From JBOICV01 sp050740255 (lineage in GTDB: Bacteria; Pseudomonadota; Gammaproteobacteria; Nevskiales; JBOICV01), in NCBI GenBank assembly GCA_050740255.1, contig JBOICV010000092.1, positions 51,457-115,456 of the forward strand: a stretch of DNA of 64,000 nt, read 5' to 3'. Every line of letters starts with the position of its first letter. Position 1 is the stretch's first letter. A program made the translations under genes and the position numbers. Under the pieces are notes generated by a model that saw only the letters and a program-made list of their open reading frames with translations, made no database searches and was not told the DNA's origin. Below are positions 42,638 through 51,149 of this stretch, piece by piece.

Positions 42638-45532
42638 CTACAGCGCCAGAATGCGCGCGAGTTGACTTTCCAGTTCCATCAGCACGCGTTGGTGCTCGGC
42701 CAACTGGGCGCGTTCCTTGTCAACGATTGCCGATGGGGCGCGATCTACGAACGTGGAATTGCTGAGTTTGCCTTGCGCCCGCTGCACCTGCGCGCGACGT
42801 TCGGCGATCAGTTTTCCGAGGCGCGCGGTCTCCGCCGACTTGTCAATCAGACCGGCGATCGGTACCAGAATCTTCATCTGGCCAAGCAGTGCGGTGGCCG
42901 ACTCAGGCGGCTGTTCGCCGGGGCTCAGGATTCTGATACTGGCGACACGGGCGATGAAGTCAATGGTGGCGCGGTGACGCGCGAGTCTTTGCTCGTCATC
43001 GACGCTGGGGGTTTCGATCAGTACCGGCAGCGGCTTGCCGGGGCTGATATCCATTTCGCCGCGAATCTGGCGGATGCCGAGAATGAAGTTTTGCAGCCAC
43101 TCCATTTCCGCTTCGGCAGCAGCATCGATTTTGGTCTGATCCGCCTGCGGCCAGGGCTGCAGCATGATGGTTTCCCCTCCCTTGCCGGCGAGTGGCGCGA
43201 CCGCCTGCCAGATTTCCTCGGTGATGAAGGGCATCAGCGGATGCGCCAGGCGAAGCAGGGCTTCCAGCACGCGCAGCAGCGTGCGGCGGGTACCGCGTTG
43301 CTGCGCCGGATTGCCGGTTCTCAGGGCCGGCCCTTCGACTCTGCTCAGGACAGGTTTTGAAAGCTCGAGATACCAATCGCAGAATTCGCGCCAGATAAAA
43401 TCGTAAATGGCTTGCGCAGCAAGATCGAAACGATAGCTATCAAGCTGGCGCGTGACTTCGGTTTCGGCACGCTGCAGCCGCGAGATGATCCAGCGATCGG
43501 CGAGCGACAAAATGATTTCCCCTCCCCCCTGCGGGGAGGGGTCAGGGGAGGGGGTCAGGAGCGCGCGCAACCCCTCCCCCTTGCCCTCCTTCGACAAGCT
43601 CAGGACAGGCTCTCCCTCAGGGGGAGGGGGAACTGTGGCCCGACCGCAGTCCTCGCCCCCCGTATTCATCAATACGTACAGCGCGGCGTTCCACAGCTTG
43701 TTGCAGAAGGCGCGATAGCCTTCGGCGCGGCCGGCATCGAAGCGGATATCGCGGCCGGGTGAGCACAGCGCGGCAAAGGTAAAGCGCAGCGCATCCACTC
43801 CCAGCGGCGGGATGCCATGCGGGAACTGGCGGCGCGTGGTGTCCTCGATTTTCTTCGCCATCTGCGGCTGCATCAGCCCGCCGGTGCGCTTGGCGATCAA
43901 GGCATCGAGCGAAATGCCATCCACCAAATCCAGCGGGTCCAGAATATTGCCCTTGGACTTGCTCATCTTCTGCCCTTCCGCGTCGCGGATCAGGCCGGTG
44001 ATGAACACCTCGCGGAACGGCACCTCGTCCATGAAGTGCAGGCCGGCCATGATCATTCGGGCGACCCAGAAGAAGATGATGTCAAATCCGGTCACCAGCA
44101 CGCTGGTCGGATAGTAACGCTTCAAATCGGCGGTTTGTTCCGGCCAGCCCAAGGTGGCGAACGGCCAGAGCGCGGAGGAGAACCAGGTATCGAAGGTGTC
44201 GTCGTCCTGTTTCAGGGGGACGTTTGCACCGATTCCTGCCTTGCTGCGCGCTTCAGCTTCGTTGCGGCCGACATAAACCTTGCCGCTTTCGTCGTACCAG
44301 GCCGGTATGCGATGGCCCCACCAGAGCTGACGCGAGATGCACCAGTCCTGCAGATTGCGCATCCAGGAAAAGTAGGTATTGGCCCAGGTCTCGGGTACAA
44401 AGCGGATGCGTCCGTCTTCAACGGCTTTGATGGCTTTCTCCGCTAGCGGGCCGACCTTCACATACCACTGGTCGGTCAAATAGGGTTCGAGCACTTCACC
44501 CGTGCGGTCGCCTCTCGGCACCGTTAGCTTGTGCTCCTCGATTTTCTCAACGAGCCCCAGCGTTTCAAGTGCAGTCACCACGCGCTTGCGCGCAACGAAG
44601 CGGTCCAGCCCGCGATAAGGCGCAGGCGCGGCTTCATTCAAATGGGCGGTCGGTGTGAATATATTGATCAGCGGCAGCTTATGCCGCTGACCGACGGCAT
44701 AGTCATTGAAATCATGCGCCGGCGTAATCTTCACACAGCCGCTGCCGAACGCCGGATCCACATAGGCATCGGCGATGACTGGAATGTCACGCTCGGCCAG
44801 CGGCAGACGGACTTTCTTGCCGATCAGATGCCGATACCGCTCATCCTCCGGATGTACCGCCACGGCGGTATCACCCAGCATGGTTTCCGGCCGCGTGGTG
44901 GCGACCACCAGATGTCCGGAGCCATCGGCCAGGGGATAGCGGAAGTGCCAGAGCTTGCCTTGTTCCTCGCGGTTCTCGACTTCAAGGTCCGATATCGCAG
45001 TCAGCAGCTTCGGGTCCCAGTTGACCAACCGCTTGCCGCGGTAAATCAGGCCCTGCCCGTACAGACGCACGAAATGCTCGCTCACCGCCGCGGAATAAGC
45101 GGGATCCATAGTGAAGCGCTCGCGCGACCAGTCCACGGAATTGCCCATGCGCCGGACCTGCCGCGTGATGGTGCCGCCGGATTCTTCCTTCCACTGCCAC
45201 ACGCGCTTAAGGAAGGTTTCACGGCCTAGCGCTGTGCGTTTCAGTCCTTCGGCTTCGAGCTGACGTTCCACCACCATTTGCGTGGCGATACCAGCGTGAT
45301 CGGTGCCGGGCAGCCATAAGGCGTCCTCGCCGCGCATGCGGTGATAGCGGGTCAGCGCATCCATCAGCGTGTGCTGAAACGCATGCCCCATGTGCAGGGT
45401 GCCCGTTACATTGGGCGGGGGAATCATGATGGTGTAGGGCGTACCGCGGCCGCTGGGCGCGAACCAGCCGCGGCTTTCCCAGATGGGATACCACTTGGCC
45501 TCGATGGCCTTGGGGTCCAGCGTTTTTTCCAC
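42638..45532 (-). CDS. valS: Valyl-tRNA synthetase with in-frame repeat insertions
   Basis: A 964-residue class I synthetase. GTG 45532 gives VEKTLDPKAIEAKWYPIW; the longer frame overlaps holC. HIGH-type motif TLHMGHAFQ, KMSKS motif QKMSKSKGNILDP, editing domain (TTRPETMLGDTAVAVHP) and a C-terminal coiled coil are present. Two stretches are foreign: about 40 residues between GGEDCG and GGEIILSLADRWI (about residues 630-675, containing EPVLSLSKEG), and a short block SKPVLSRVEGPALRTG near residue 727, before RGTRRTLLRVLEALLRL. Both are encoded by palindromic repeats; the frame is kept. Confidence 0.96.
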   Translation of the reverse strand: MEKTLDPKAIEAKWYPIWESRGWFAPSGRGTPYTIMIPPPNVTGTLHMGHAFQHTLMDALTRYHRMRGEDALWLPGTDHAGIATQMVVERQLEAEGLKRTALGRETFLKRVWQWKEESGGTITRQVRRMGNSVDWSRERFTMDPAYSAAVSEHFVRLYGQGLIYRGKRLVNWDPKLLTAISDLEVENREEQGKLWHFRYPLADGSGHLVVATTRPETMLGDTAVAVHPEDERYRHLIGKKVRLPLAERDIPVIADAYVDPAFGSGCVKITPAHDFNDYAVGQRHKLPLINIFTPTAHLNEAAPAPYRGLDRFVARKRVVTALETLGLVEKIEEHKLTVPRGDRTGEVLEPYLTDQWYVKVGPLAEKAIKAVEDGRIRFVPETWANTYFSWMRNLQDWCISRQLWWGHRIPAWYDESGKVYVGRNEAEARSKAGIGANVPLKQDDDTFDTWFSSALWPFATLGWPEQTADLKRYYPTSVLVTGFDIIFFWVARMIMAGLHFMDEVPFREVFITGLIRDAEGQKMSKSKGNILDPLDLVDGISLDALIAKRTGGLMQPQMAKKIEDTTRRQFPHGIPPLGVDALRFTFAALCSPGRDIRFDAGRAEGYRAFCNKLWNAALYVLMNTGGEDCGRATVPPPPEGEPVLSLSKEGKGEGLRALLTPSPDPSPQGGGEIILSLADRWIISRLQRAETEVTRQLDSYRFDLAAQAIYDFIWREFCDWYLELSKPVLSRVEGPALRTGNPAQQRGTRRTLLRVLEALLRLAHPLMPFITEEIWQAVAPLAGKGGETIMLQPWPQADQTKIDAAAEAEMEWLQNFILGIRQIRGEMDISPGKPLPVLIETPSVDDEQRLARHRATIDFIARVASIRILSPGEQPPESATALLGQMKILVPIAGLIDKSAETARLGKLIAERRAQVQRAQGKLSNSTFVDRAPSAIVDKERAQLAEHQRVLMELESQLARILAL
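43316..43356 (-). repeat. Short repeat-derived block in valS (PVLSRVEG)
   Basis: It contains CCTGTCCTGAGCAGAGTCG on the coding strand, a variant of the core CCTGTCCTGAGCTTGTCGA seen at 43584-43616. It is translated as PVLSRVEG and adds roughly ten residues to ValS compared with the usual sequence. Confidence 0.65.
43512..43640 (-). repeat. Palindromic repeat inserted in valS
   Basis: Two CCCCTCCCC/GGGGAGGGG palindromes flank a core whose 33 bp at 43584-43616 are identical to 1203-1235 in thiL. It is read here as EPVLSLSKEGKGEG and TPSPDPSPQGGG, giving an extra Pro/Gly-rich loop in ValS. Confidence 0.85.
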
Positions 45533-45566
45533 TATGTCGGGCCCGCTGTGTCGAAACCGTGCGGCC

Positions 45567-45992
45567 TTATTCGGCCGGTATGTTGTGGGATTCCAGCAGG
45601 TAGCCGCGATCCTGATAAAACTTGTAGCGAAGCCTGGCAGGCGCCTTGCCCGCACCATCCACGATCTCGGCAACGCGTTCGAAGCGGCTGAAGAAAGAGG
45701 GCACCTCGTCACTTAGATTCACCAGCGTGGCCTCGAATCCGGCCGGCGGTTCACCGGTGCCGATCAACACCGGCGTGGCGCCGTCCGCTCCCTCGCCATG
45801 CCATCGCCGATGGGGAATAAAGCTGCCCTGGCGAAACGTCCATAGCAAATCATCCAGCGTCCCGCAGAACTTCGCGTCGGCGCCGAACAAATAGACTTGC
45901 TGGCCCAGCTTGAACGCTTTCTCGGTCAACTTGCAGGCGAAATGCATTTTTTCCTGCCCATCCGGCAGGATGTAGAAGCTGACCTTGGTCAC
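45567..45992 (-). CDS. holC: DNA polymerase III chi subunit
   Basis: A 141-residue clamp-loader accessory protein that links the polymerase holoenzyme to SSB. Family features: VSFYILPDGQEKMHFACKLTEKAF, then the Walker-like-free fold with LLWTFRQGSFIPHRRW and LVNLSDEVPSFFSRFERVAEIV. GTG start 2 bp after pepA. The order pepA-holC-valS is conserved in gammaproteobacteria. Confidence 0.95.
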   Translation of the reverse strand: MTKVSFYILPDGQEKMHFACKLTEKAFKLGQQVYLFGADAKFCGTLDDLLWTFRQGSFIPHRRWHGEGADGATPVLIGTGEPPAGFEATLVNLSDEVPSFFSRFERVAEIVDGAGKAPARLRYKFYQDRGYLLESHNIPAE

Positions 45993-45994
45993 CT

Positions 45995-47527
45995 TTATTC
46001 CGCGTTACGCTGGACTTGATCGAGCAGAAACTGGGCCAACAGCGGCACCGGCCGTCCGGTCGCGCCCTTGGCGGGGCCGGTTTTCCAGGCGGCGCCGGCG
46101 ATATCCAGGTGCGCCCATTTCTGCTTGCGCATGAAGCGGTGCAAAAAGGACGCGCCGATGATCGCGCCCGCGTCACGGTTGCCGCTGATATTGGCGACAT
46201 CGGCGAAGGGGCTCTTGAGCCCCTCCTGATACTCTTCCCATAGGGGCAATTGCCAGGCGCGATCACCGATCTCCTCGCCGGCGCTGAGCAGGCGGCGCGC
46301 CAGCGTTTCGCTATTGCTGAACAGGCCGGCGGCGTGGCCGCCGAGCGCAATCACGCAGGCGCCCGTCAGCGTGGCGATGTCAATGATGCATTCGGGTTCG
46401 TAGTGGCGTTCCACATAGGTCAGCGCATCGCACAGGATGAGACGGCCTTCGGCGTCGGTATTGAGCACTTCGATAGTGATGCCGGCCATGCTGGTGACGA
46501 TGTCACCCGGCTTGTTGGCCGCGCCATCGGGCAGGTTCTCGGAGCTCGGTACAACGCCCACCAGGTTCAGCGGCAACTGCAGTTCGGCGGCGATCTTTAA
46601 CGCGGCGAGCACGCTGGCTCCGCCGCACATGTCGTATTTCATCTCGTCCATCGCCTGCGCCGGTTTCAGGCTGATGCCGCCGGCGTCGAAAGTCAGGCCC
46701 TTGCCGACCAGCGCGATCGGCTTCTGGTTTTTCACCCCGCCCTGGTAGTCGAGCACGATCAGCTTTGCCGGCTGGCGGCTGCCTTTTGCCACTGACAGCA
46801 AGGCACCCATGCCGAGCTTTTCCATCTCCTCGGCTTCCAGCACTTTTGTTTTCAGCTTGGGCGACTGTTTGGCCAGCGCCTGCGCTTGTTCAGCCAGATA
46901 AGTCGGTGTACAGAGATTGCCCGGCAGATTGCCAAGATTCTTGGCCAGTTCCATGCCGCGGGTTATGGCCAGCACCTGCTTGAGTCCCAGCTCGCCGGCC
47001 GGCAAGTCGCTGCGGCGTGGCACGGCGAAGCTCAGGCGCAGCAGTTTCTCCTTGCTGCCGGCACTGCCCGCTTTCTTGGTTGAATCTTTCCGGCCCTTGC
47101 ATTGGTCGAAGCGGTAATGCACTTCGTGAAAACCAAACAAAGCCTGCTTGACCATCCAGCCCGGATCACGCCCTTTCACCACGAGTTCGGTCAGGTAGCT
47201 GGCCGCGTCCACCGCACCGGTGCTGCGCAAGGCGCGCAAGGCCGCGAGATTGGCTTTGCGAAAGGCGGCTTCGTTGAAATTGCGCTCACGGCCCAATCCC
47301 ACCAGCAACACCCGGTCGCACAGCAGGCCCGTCGGACGGTGCAGCACCAGCGTCTGGCCAAGCTTGCCGTCCATGTCGCCGCGCCGCATGACGCTGCCGA
47401 TCGCGCCATCGCACAGCGCATCCAGTGTCGCGGCGGCGGCGCTGGGCACCCGTCGCTCGTAAATACCGACGATCACACAACCGGTGCGCTGTTTTTCGGG
47501 GTGGCCGCTTCTGACAAAAAAGTCCAT
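45995..47527 (-). CDS. pepA: Leucyl aminopeptidase (M17)
   Basis: A 510-residue cytosolic metallopeptidase with two metal ions. The C-terminal catalytic domain shows VGKGLTFDAGGISLKPA (Lys and Asp ligands), MKYDMCGGASVL and the family signature NTDAEGRLILCDALTY. The N-terminal domain is of the PepA type that can also bind DNA. ATG 47527 has the Shine-Dalgarno AGGAG; a further ATG upstream adds MPETHQERR. Divergent from lptF, as in E. coli. Confidence 0.96.
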   Translation of the reverse strand: MDFFVRSGHPEKQRTGCVIVGIYERRVPSAAAATLDALCDGAIGSVMRRGDMDGKLGQTLVLHRPTGLLCDRVLLVGLGRERNFNEAAFRKANLAALRALRSTGAVDAASYLTELVVKGRDPGWMVKQALFGFHEVHYRFDQCKGRKDSTKKAGSAGSKEKLLRLSFAVPRRSDLPAGELGLKQVLAITRGMELAKNLGNLPGNLCTPTYLAEQAQALAKQSPKLKTKVLEAEEMEKLGMGALLSVAKGSRQPAKLIVLDYQGGVKNQKPIALVGKGLTFDAGGISLKPAQAMDEMKYDMCGGASVLAALKIAAELQLPLNLVGVVPSSENLPDGAANKPGDIVTSMAGITIEVLNTDAEGRLILCDALTYVERHYEPECIIDIATLTGACVIALGGHAAGLFSNSETLARRLLSAGEEIGDRAWQLPLWEEYQEGLKSPFADVANISGNRDAGAIIGASFLHRFMRKQKWAHLDIAGAAWKTGPAKGATGRPVPLLAQFLLDQVQRNAE

Positions 47528-47658
47528 CCGACGCTCCTGGTGGGTTTCTGGCATGCTTGAAATGAATGAGACATGCGCGGGTGAGACACGGCCCCGCGCC
47601 CGATATTGTACGTAAAGGCCGGGGAAATGAGAAAAAAACGGTGTAATTAAGCTAATTT

Positions 47659-48765
47659 ATGCGCGCAGGCCTTGGAATTCTAGAACGCTACCTGCTGCGC
47701 GAGGCCATGTTCAGTTGGCTCGCGGTCAGTGTCGTGCTGCTGTTGTTGATGGTCGGCAGCGGTTTCGCGCGCTTTCTAGGGGTCGCCGCGGCGGGCAAGC
47801 TGCCACCGGACATGGTGCTGCGTCTGGTCGGTCTGTCGAGCATTGAGTACGCCGTCATCATCATTCCGTTCTCGCTATTGATCGCGATCACGCTCGCCCT
47901 GGGCCGGCTGTACCGCGACAACGAAATGACCGCGATGGGCACTGGCGGCATGGGGCTAAAGCGGATTTATCGCCCGTTCTTTTTGCTGGCGCTGGTGGCT
48001 GCCGGGCTGACCGCCTGGCTGAGCCTGGAACTCAGTCCCTGGGCCAGCGGCCGCGTCAACCGAATCCGCAGCGTGGGACGCGCGGAGGCGGTGGATTTGC
48101 GTGTGCTCGAACCCGGCCAGTTCCGCTCGATTCTCAGCGGCCGCGGCGTGTTCTATACCCAGGACTATGCGCCGGAAGACGGCAGTTTCCGGCAGGTGTT
48201 CGTGCGCGCGGAAGACGGCGAAGGCAATACCGTGGTGATCGTGGCCGACCGCGGCGTGCAGCAGGTTGATGAGCAGACGCGTGAGCGGCTGCTGGTGTTG
48301 CAGGAAGGCTATCGCTACGAAGGTGAAGCCGGGCGCGCCGACTACCGCATCACCGCATTTCGCGAACACGGTGTGCGCATCAATCCGCCGGATGTCTCCG
48401 TCCGGCAACGCAGCAGCGCCAAGACCCTGGATGAATTGATCAAGTCAGCCGAACGTACCGACGCGGTCGAGTTGCATTGGCGCCTGTCGGCGCCGGTGAC
48501 GGTCTTGATGCTGGCACTGATGGCGGTGCCGCTGGCTCATGCGCGTCCGCGCGAAGGCCGTTATGGCCGGCTGGTGCTGGCCATGGTTGCGTATTTGGTT
48601 TATTCGAACCTGCTCGTCGGCGCGCGCCTCTGGACCGATCGGACGCCGGATCTGCCGAGTGGGACCGGCATCTGGCTGGTGCACGCCGCGATGCTGGTGT
48701 TCGTGCTGTGGACGATAGTCCAGCGCGAAAGCGGCTTCGGCCGCATACGGGCGCGCGCGCGGTGA
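47659..48765 (+). CDS. lptF: LPS export permease LptF
   Basis: A 368-residue inner-membrane subunit of the LptB2FG transporter, which extracts lipopolysaccharide for transport across the periplasm. N-terminal ILERYLLREAMFSWLAVSVV, transmembrane segments near residues 15-40, 60-85, 100-125 and three near the C-terminus (about 275-360), with a periplasmic beta-jellyroll domain between (LEPGQFRSILSGRGVFYTQD). The stop overlaps the lptG start. No good Shine-Dalgarno is visible, in an AT-rich leader. Confidence 0.95.
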   Translation: MRAGLGILERYLLREAMFSWLAVSVVLLLLMVGSGFARFLGVAAAGKLPPDMVLRLVGLSSIEYAVIIIPFSLLIAITLALGRLYRDNEMTAMGTGGMGLKRIYRPFFLLALVAAGLTAWLSLELSPWASGRVNRIRSVGRAEAVDLRVLEPGQFRSILSGRGVFYTQDYAPEDGSFRQVFVRAEDGEGNTVVIVADRGVQQVDEQTRERLLVLQEGYRYEGEAGRADYRITAFREHGVRINPPDVSVRQRSSAKTLDELIKSAERTDAVELHWRLSAPVTVLMLALMAVPLAHARPREGRYGRLVLAMVAYLVYSNLLVGARLWTDRTPDLPSGTGIWLVHAAMLVFVLWTIVQRESGFGRIRARAR

Positions 48766-49823
48766 AAACGCTCAATTTCTACCTGATGCGCAACATCCTG
48801 GCCGCGAGCCTGATGGTGGCGATGATTCTTCTCGTCATTTCCGCTTTCACGTCACTGCTGGCTGAATTCGACAACGTGAGCGGTGCTTACGGCGCGTTGC
48901 AGGCCGTTCAGTTCGTCATGCTCAAGTTGCCGGAAAGCCTCTACCTGCTGCTGCCGACCATCATGCTGATCGGCACGCTCATGGGCCTGGGGGCGCTGGC
49001 TGCCGGCAGTGAGTTAACGGTGATGCGTGCCTCGGGTCTGTCGCTGTTGCAGCTCGGCGCCACGTCGGCGCAGGCCGGTTTGCTGGCTGGAATTTTTACC
49101 TACGCCTTGGGCGACTACGTGGTGCCGCCAACTTTCAGTACGGCCCACGGCATGCGGACCGAGGCGCGCTTCGGCGAGGTGACGAACCCGGCGCAGCAAG
49201 GGGTATGGTTGCGTGAAGCGAACCGCTACATCCATATTGGCCGCATCTACGCCGAGAATACGGTGGGGGATGTGCGCATTTACGCCTTCGACGACGCCCA
49301 CCGCATCACGGGCACCTTGGCGGCCGAGCGTGCCCACTACGACGGCGAGCGCTGGCAGCTCGATATGGTCCACATGAGCACGCTCGAAGATCAGCGCATC
49401 CACGCCAAGTTTTATCCGAAAATGGAATGGCCGGTGACGATAGATCCCGGCTTGCTACGGCTTTCAGTGGTGCGGCCGGAAGCGCTGTCCAGCACCGGCT
49501 TGCTGCATTACGCGCGCTACCTCGACAAGAATGGGCTGGACGCGTCCCCGTATTGGTCCTCGTTCTGGCGCAAGCTGGCGGTGCCGCTGACCGCCATCGT
49601 CATGACGCTGGTCGCGGTGCCGTTTGTGCTGGGTTCACAACGTGGCGGTGGCGCCGGGCAGCGCTTGTTCCTTGGCATCATGCTCGGTGTCGGTTTTTAC
49701 CTGCTTAACGAAATCGTACAGAACAGCGGACAGGTCTACGGCTTGCCGCCGTGGCTCACTGCGCTGTTGCCGACGGTGCTGGCGGGCGGCGCGGCCCTGG
49801 GCTGGTTGCAGCGAACCCGCTAA
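48762..49823 (+). CDS. lptG: LPS export permease LptG
   Basis: A 353-residue partner of LptF. The GTG at 48762 overlaps the lptF stop (GTGA). N-terminal LNFYLMRNILAASLMVAMIL, transmembrane segments flank a periplasmic beta domain, and the C-terminus has SSFWRKLAVPLTAIVMTLVAVPFVLGSQRGGG, typical of YjgQ. Its stop overlaps that of the convergent RDD gene. Confidence 0.95.
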   Translation: MKTLNFYLMRNILAASLMVAMILLVISAFTSLLAEFDNVSGAYGALQAVQFVMLKLPESLYLLLPTIMLIGTLMGLGALAAGSELTVMRASGLSLLQLGATSAQAGLLAGIFTYALGDYVVPPTFSTAHGMRTEARFGEVTNPAQQGVWLREANRYIHIGRIYAENTVGDVRIYAFDDAHRITGTLAAERAHYDGERWQLDMVHMSTLEDQRIHAKFYPKMEWPVTIDPGLLRLSVVRPEALSSTGLLHYARYLDKNGLDASPYWSSFWRKLAVPLTAIVMTLVAVPFVLGSQRGGGAGQRLFLGIMLGVGFYLLNEIVQNSGQVYGLPPWLTALLPTVLAGGAALGWLQRTR

Positions 49824-50254
49824 AACGCCGGCCCACGCTTGGAAATTACGACGAGCCCCGTGTGCGTGACGATTTCGTGCCAGGCGCGGCCTTGTGGGTC
49901 AAAGAGACTCCAGAAGATGCCGACGATGCTCAGCCAGCTGGGCAGGGCGAGCAGATAGCGCGCCAAGCTTCGCCGCCAGTTCAGTGGCGCGCTGCCGGTG
50001 GCGACTACTCGCAGGCGCCAAGCCCGCAGGCCCAGAGTCTGACCACCATGAGTCCAGAACCAGCCGCAGAACAGAAATCCCAGGACCCACAGACACAACT
50101 CGAACCACAGGCTGAGCGCGGGTATGGGTTTGCCGCCGCGTAAGGCGATCAGCAGGAACGCGGCGCAGAAAAAGAGCGCTGCCAGCAGCACGCTGTCATA
50201 GGCCGCGGCCGCCAGCCGCCGTAGTAGCAGCTTCAATCTTTGCTGAAAACTCAA
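49820..50254 (-). CDS. RDD-family membrane protein
   Basis: A 144-residue protein with three hydrophobic segments (about 20-40, 50-70 and 105-120). The RDD-type Arg and Asp lie in LRRLAAAAYDSVLLAALFF, followed by THGGQTLGLRAWRLRVV and RAWHEIVTHTGLVVI. It starts with TTG overlapping the stop of the upstream gene (TTGA). RDD genes often sit next to lptG, but here it also forms the end of the leftward operon. Confidence 0.85.
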   Translation of the reverse strand: MSFQQRLKLLLRRLAAAAYDSVLLAALFFCAAFLLIALRGGKPIPALSLWFELCLWVLGFLFCGWFWTHGGQTLGLRAWRLRVVATGSAPLNWRRSLARYLLALPSWLSIVGIFWSLFDPQGRAWHEIVTHTGLVVISKRGPAF

Positions 50255-51054
50255 CTGCCGCCTGCAGTACTGGGCGCCGGATCCTGTGCCGTCGCGGGCT
50301 TTTGTCCATGTGGGTACAGGATACGCACGCGATACTTGTTCGCGTCGCTATCGTCCAGATTGGACAAGCCGACGTACTCCAGTAGTTCGCCGGTGCTAAC
50401 GTCATAGACGATAAAGCCGGGCGAGACGAATAGACGCAGCAGCGCGTTGTCCGTTTCGATGCGGATACGCAGCAATTCGCGGCCATCCCTGCGCTCCACG
50501 CCCATCGGCGCCGCGCGGAAATTAACGGACTCAAGCCGGCTCGGGACGACGAAATTGAAATGCACATCGTCGCCTTTGAGCAGTTCGTGCATGCGTGCGC
50601 GCACATAGGTGTCGAAGCCTGCATCGGCTACCAGCCGCTTCTGTTCTCCCAGACCACGGGTGTGCTGCTCGCTCCTCTGACTGGCGCGAAAACTCACGGT
50701 GTATTCGCCGTTACGGAATTCGCCGGCTTCGATGCCGCCGGTGCGCAGGTCTTCGGTCCGGAACTTGGGAGCGTAGGCGTTCGCGCTGTAGTCAAGCGTC
50801 TTGCGGGCGATCAGCTCGCCCTGCGGATTGTCGTAAACAACGGTGCCGCGCACCAGCCGCGTACCCTGGTACTCTTGCTGGTGCCGCTCGGTGTAGAGCA
50901 GGGCGCCAGTTTTCTGGTCGTAGGCATAGCCTAGGAACTCGCGGGAGTTGGGCACCCCCTCTTCATCAGCCTTGATGAGCGCCTGCGCCGGCGCCACAAG
51001 ACTAACGGACAAGAGTGCGGCGCCAAAACGGCGCGCCTGGTTACTGTGGAACAT
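50251..51054 (-). CDS. Exported protein of unknown function in the lipid-modification operon
   Basis: A 267-residue protein with a signal peptide (FGAALLSVSLVAPAQA). The mature part has strand-rich patterns such as FLGYAYDQKTGALLYTERHQQ, GTRLVRGTVVYDNPQGELIARKTLDY and LLRIRIETDNALLRLFVSPGFIVYD, consistent with a periplasmic beta-sheet protein. I do not recognise the family. ATG 51054 has Shine-Dalgarno GAGAGGAA. The 95-bp gap from the methyltransferase gene is the only sizeable one in the operon. Confidence 0.75.
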   Translation of the reverse strand: MFHSNQARRFGAALLSVSLVAPAQALIKADEEGVPNSREFLGYAYDQKTGALLYTERHQQEYQGTRLVRGTVVYDNPQGELIARKTLDYSANAYAPKFRTEDLRTGGIEAGEFRNGEYTVSFRASQRSEQHTRGLGEQKRLVADAGFDTYVRARMHELLKGDDVHFNFVVPSRLESVNFRAAPMGVERRDGRELLRIRIETDNALLRLFVSPGFIVYDVSTGELLEYVGLSNLDDSDANKYRVRILYPHGQKPATAQDPAPSTAGGS

Positions 51055-51149
51055 GATTCCTCTCGAACTGCCTCGAACCCGGGTGTCGGCCGGTTCATAC
51101 GATGCTTAGTCTAGCGCCGTCATCGTCGAGTTCCCAAGAGCGGCGCGGT

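Noticed and set aside
45533..45712. Longer valS start at 45712
   Set aside because: It would overlap most of the 3' part of holC in another frame and add 60 atypical residues; the GTG at 45532 matches the family start.
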